The position numbers and the translations under genes were made by a program. A stretch of DNA of 8,040 nt from Desulfobacteraceae bacterium (GTDB lineage Bacteria; Desulfobacterota; Desulfobacteria; Desulfobacterales; BuS5): contig DAOWMW010000053.1 of the NCBI GenBank assembly GCA_030642865.1, positions 1-8,040 on the forward strand. Direction: 5' to 3'. Numbering within the stretch: the first letter of the stretch is position 1; every line of letters starts with the position of its first letter. The notes under the pieces were generated by a model that was given only the letters and a program-made list of their open reading frames with translations, was not told where the DNA came from and ran no database searches. Below, piece by piece: positions 5,853-8,040 of the stretch.

Positions 5853-7925
5853 ATGCAAACTTTACTTCCTGGCACGACGCAGGAAAAAAATGATAACACC
5901 AAAACGATTGGTGCAAATTTATCTTTGGTTTTCAACAAAAGAAATAAGCACCTGATTATCCTCAAAAATCGCGATATAATTGTTAAAAAGGTTGATCTTT
6001 CTGACAAGGCGGCAAAAAAAGTATTTATTGTTGATGTGGTTGAATCAGGTGCAACCAAATCGTTATTGGCTGAAGCTCTTAATATTAGCAGGCAAACGAT
6101 AGACAATTACATAGAAAGCAAAAAAAAATTTGGAATGGAAGGTTTGACAGGGGGATATAATCCCAATATAGGCAAAAAACTTGCGGGACATCGCAAGCCT
6201 GCGCAACGCAAACGTACACAGGGCGCCAGGGCTGTCACCTTTGCCAAAGAAAGAAAAGCTAAAAGATTAGAAAATCAAAAAAAAAAACAACAGTTTGATT
6301 TTGAATTCGGAAAACAATTTGTCCCAAAAGATGAGCAACCATTCAAAACCCTTCATGATTGGAAATTTACTCGTTATGCAGGGATATTCCCTTATTTAAT
6401 TGTTTTAATCAATACGAATCAATGGTTGAAACTGGTAATGGGTTATTTCGGATCTGGCTATAAAATATTTTTGGTTTTCTTGTTAATGGGTGCCCACAAT
6501 ATCAGATCCATGGAACAATTGAAAAATCTTAACCAAAAAGAAGCCGGACTTATTTTGGGTATTAATAAATTACCTCACAAAAAAAATGTTTGGCAATGGT
6601 TCTATACAGCTTGTAACTTGCGATTTTCAACATTTCTTTGTAAGTCATTTTTCAAGCGACAGCTTTTATGTGGGCTGGTCGGTGACTGTACATGGTTTGC
6701 AGATGGGTTTCTCCTTCCATATACTGGCAAAAAGAAGGTGCATCCCGCCTTTAACACACAACGCAAAATGATGATGCAGGGACAAACAAATATAGTTACA
6801 TGGGACATAAGCGGTCGCATTGTTGATTTTCAGATTCACGATGGAAAAGGTGATATTAAAGCTCATATTGTTGAGCTGAAAAAAAAATGGGCTCAGGAAC
6901 TGACAGAGTTCCCCCTTATGGTCTTTGACCAGGATGACTGCGGTGCCTCGTTTTTTAACTCTCTTATTAAAAACAAGATTCAATTTGTTACTTGGGAAAA
7001 ACACGTTAATTCAAAAAAACTCAAGGAGTTAGACGATAATTGTTTTAACGAAGCTTTTGAGATGAACAACAAAAAGTACCGTATTTTTGAAGGTGAGAAG
7101 ACGTTCACACTGGAGCAAAACGGTGAAACCCAAACCTTTACTCTCAAAAAAATTTATCTTTGGAACCAGACCAGCAATCGTCGGGCATGTGGTCTCGCAT
7201 GGGATGCTGGCAGATATCTCAATACTCTTCAATGCGCACAAGCTATATTGAGCCGCTGGGGAGCATCTGAAAATATATTTAAACAGATTTATGACAAGCA
7301 TCCGTTTTATTATCACCCAGGTTTTAAAACAGTGGATAGGGGTAAACAGCTTATAGCAAATCCTGTTATCAAATCCATTGAGAAAGAAGTAGAGCTTGCA
7401 CGTCAAAAGCTTGATAAAAAACATAAAAAAAATTCAGGAGCCAGGGAAGTTTTAAACACAGATGGCTCAAGGCGTGAGAACAGCTTGAAAACTCGTTTAG
7501 AATCAGAAATATGCCAATTAGAAGTCGAGCTTGCAAAGCTCCTCAATGAGAAAAAACAACTCCCCGAAAAGGTGGATGTTTCTACCCTTGAGGACTATAA
7601 TTCCTTTAAAGAAATCGATAATGAAGGGAAAACCCTTTTTGATTTTGTCACAGCTTCATTATGGAACGTACGTAAAGATATGACTGACTGGTTATTATGC
7701 CATTACCCGAATGAGAATGAATATGTGGATTTGTTTTATGCTGTTACTCAGTCCCATGGATGGATAAAATCTGAAGCAGCCAGGGTGGTTGTCCGGTTGG
7801 AGCCACTGCTGCAACCTGGTCGCCGAAAAGCGCAAGAACAACTTTGTAAAAAATTAAATGCATTAAATGCCTATATTCCAATCGGGAAAATATTGCAGAT
7901 TGAAGTTGGTTCGTCGCCTGTTTAA
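5853..7925 (+). CDS. DDE-type transposase (IS4/IS1634-like), full length
   Basis: A 690-aa protein with the layout of a transposase. Residues about 55-95 form a helix-turn-helix of the kind that reads terminal repeats (SLLAEALNISRQTIDNYI). A strongly basic stretch follows at 108-146 (HRKPAQRKRTQ...). The catalytic core is an RNase H-like fold: first Asp in LVGDCTWFADG (D278, or D284), second in MVFDQDDCG (D359), and a likely Glu in SRWGASENIFK (E473), reminiscent of the Y-R-E-K signature of the IS4 clan. Residues about 505-570 look coiled-coil, rich in K and E. The assignment of the catalytic residues is by eye. The frame is uninterrupted from an ATG with GAGG at eight bases, so the enzyme may be active. 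The stop lies inside the right terminal repeat. A run of eleven A (6277-6287, codons 142-145) is a possible slippage site. Subfamily could not be named. Confidence 0.8.
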   Translation: MQTLLPGTTQEKNDNTKTIGANLSLVFNKRNKHLIILKNRDIIVKKVDLSDKAAKKVFIVDVVESGATKSLLAEALNISRQTIDNYIESKKKFGMEGLTGGYNPNIGKKLAGHRKPAQRKRTQGARAVTFAKERKAKRLENQKKKQQFDFEFGKQFVPKDEQPFKTLHDWKFTRYAGIFPYLIVLINTNQWLKLVMGYFGSGYKIFLVFLLMGAHNIRSMEQLKNLNQKEAGLILGINKLPHKKNVWQWFYTACNLRFSTFLCKSFFKRQLLCGLVGDCTWFADGFLLPYTGKKKVHPAFNTQRKMMMQGQTNIVTWDISGRIVDFQIHDGKGDIKAHIVELKKKWAQELTEFPLMVFDQDDCGASFFNSLIKNKIQFVTWEKHVNSKKLKELDDNCFNEAFEMNNKKYRIFEGEKTFTLEQNGETQTFTLKKIYLWNQTSNRRACGLAWDAGRYLNTLQCAQAILSRWGASENIFKQIYDKHPFYYHPGFKTVDRGKQLIANPVIKSIEKEVELARQKLDKKHKKNSGAREVLNTDGSRRENSLKTRLESEICQLEVELAKLLNEKKQLPEKVDVSTLEDYNSFKEIDNEGKTLFDFVTASLWNVRKDMTDWLLCHYPNENEYVDLFYAVTQSHGWIKSEAARVVVRLEPLLQPGRRKAQEQLCKKLNALNAYIPIGKILQIEVGSSPV

Positions 7926-7939
7926 ATGGGAAGTGTCCA
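7919..7939 (-). repeat. Right terminal inverted repeat of the insertion sequence
   Basis: Read on the minus strand it begins tggacacttccca, the partner of the left repeat at 5720 (16 of 21 identical). It contains the TAA stop of the transposase at 7923-7925, so the gene runs right into the end of the element. Between it and the following palindromic repeat only 20 bp remain (7940-7959), in which I see no feature. Confidence 0.6.
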
Positions 7940-7959
7940 AAAAATTGCGACCTGTGCAG

Positions 7960-8040
7960 TTAGGGCTCGCCCAAAAATAACTTAACATTTTAAGCGTCGA
8001 TCCATCCTGCCTGACTGCGTTACGAAAACGTATAAATATC
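7960..8040. repeat. Palindromic MITE/REP-like repeat, right copy (cut by window end)
   Basis: All 81 bases are the exact reverse complement of 72-152, starting ttagggctcgcccaaaaat. The copy reaches only to the centre of the palindrome seen on the left before the window stops, so its second arm should continue outside. It begins 20 bp after the insertion-sequence end. Here the repeat contains no gene end, which shows that the korB tail in the left copy is part of the repeat and not the reverse. Confidence 0.85.

Larger units (their letters stand above)
5720..7939 (+). mobile_element. Insertion sequence with one DDE transposase, about 2.2 kb
   Basis: The ends are taken from an imperfect terminal inverted repeat: 5720-5740 and the reverse complement of 7919-7939 agree at 16 of 21 positions. 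The outer 13 bases read tggacatttgcca on the left and tggacacttccca on the right (11 of 13). The right repeat overlaps the stop codon of the transposase. Flanking duplication is not clear: directly at these tips only aaa is shared. A nine-base match aaaaaattg occurs at 5700-5708 and 7939-7947, but it would require the left end to lie 11 bp further out. The element carries a single gene with its own AT-rich upstream region and sits immediately upstream of the oxidoreductase operon, pointing away from it. IS family is not certain; the protein belongs to the broad IS4/IS1634-like DDE group. Confidence 0.65.

Noticed and set aside
6666..7424. Minus-strand open frames inside the transposase gene
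   Set aside because: They are cysteine- and phenylalanine-rich shadow translations of a well-supported transposase reading frame.
7960..8040. Duplicated fragment (pseudogene) of korB downstream of the transposase
   Set aside because: Only the last few codons are shared and the identity starts exactly at the edge of a palindromic repeat, so this is a repeat copy and not a gene fragment.
1..8040. CRISPR array, tRNA, rRNA or known riboswitch
   Set aside because: No regularly spaced repeats, cloverleaf sequences or conserved RNA cores were seen on either strand.

Overview
The window looks like a piece of an anaerobic, mesophilic bacterium of moderate to low GC, most likely a sulfate-reducing desulfobacterial (former delta-proteobacterial) genome. 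This is an inference from the gene content (oxygen-sensitive 2-oxoacid oxidoreductase, many Fe-S cysteines), the AT-rich codon use, and the dense mobile and repeat elements. It is not a database result.

Layout. Positions 1-152 hold a long imperfect palindrome (a MITE- or REP-like repeat) that overlaps the end of the first gene. Positions 132-5553 are a compact minus-strand operon of four genes, read right to left. In transcript order they are: a GltD-like NADPH/FAD flavoprotein with a C-terminal two-cluster ferredoxin domain; a second, smaller FAD/pyridine-nucleotide oxidoreductase; a fused gamma-alpha subunit of a 2-oxoacid:ferredoxin oxidoreductase; and the matching TPP-binding beta subunit. 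Junctions are a 1-bp overlap, a 3-bp gap and an 8-bp gap, each with a good Shine-Dalgarno sequence. Positions 5554-5852 are an AT-rich intergenic region with a candidate operon promoter, a leader hairpin and the left end of an insertion sequence. Positions 5720-7939 are that insertion sequence: one plus-strand DDE-type transposase of 690 aa with imperfect terminal inverted repeats. Positions 7960-8040 are a second copy of the left repeat in opposite orientation, cut by the window end.

How the genes work together. The beta and gamma-alpha proteins should form the TPP/Fe-S core that oxidatively decarboxylates a 2-oxoacid to its acyl-CoA. The GltD-like protein would take the electrons through its ferredoxin domain to FAD and NADP+. 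The architecture resembles, from memory, the KorABC 2-oxoglutarate:NADP+ oxidoreductase of Azoarcus evansii. The additional 341-aa flavoprotein, which recalls the PadH-type subunit of phenylglyoxylate:NAD+ oxidoreductase, is the unusual part. The substrate cannot be read from the sequence.

The most striking non-gene signal is the perfect 81-bp inverted repeat at 72-152 and 7960-8040, which brackets the operon plus the insertion sequence. One copy supplies the last codons and the stop of the beta-subunit gene.
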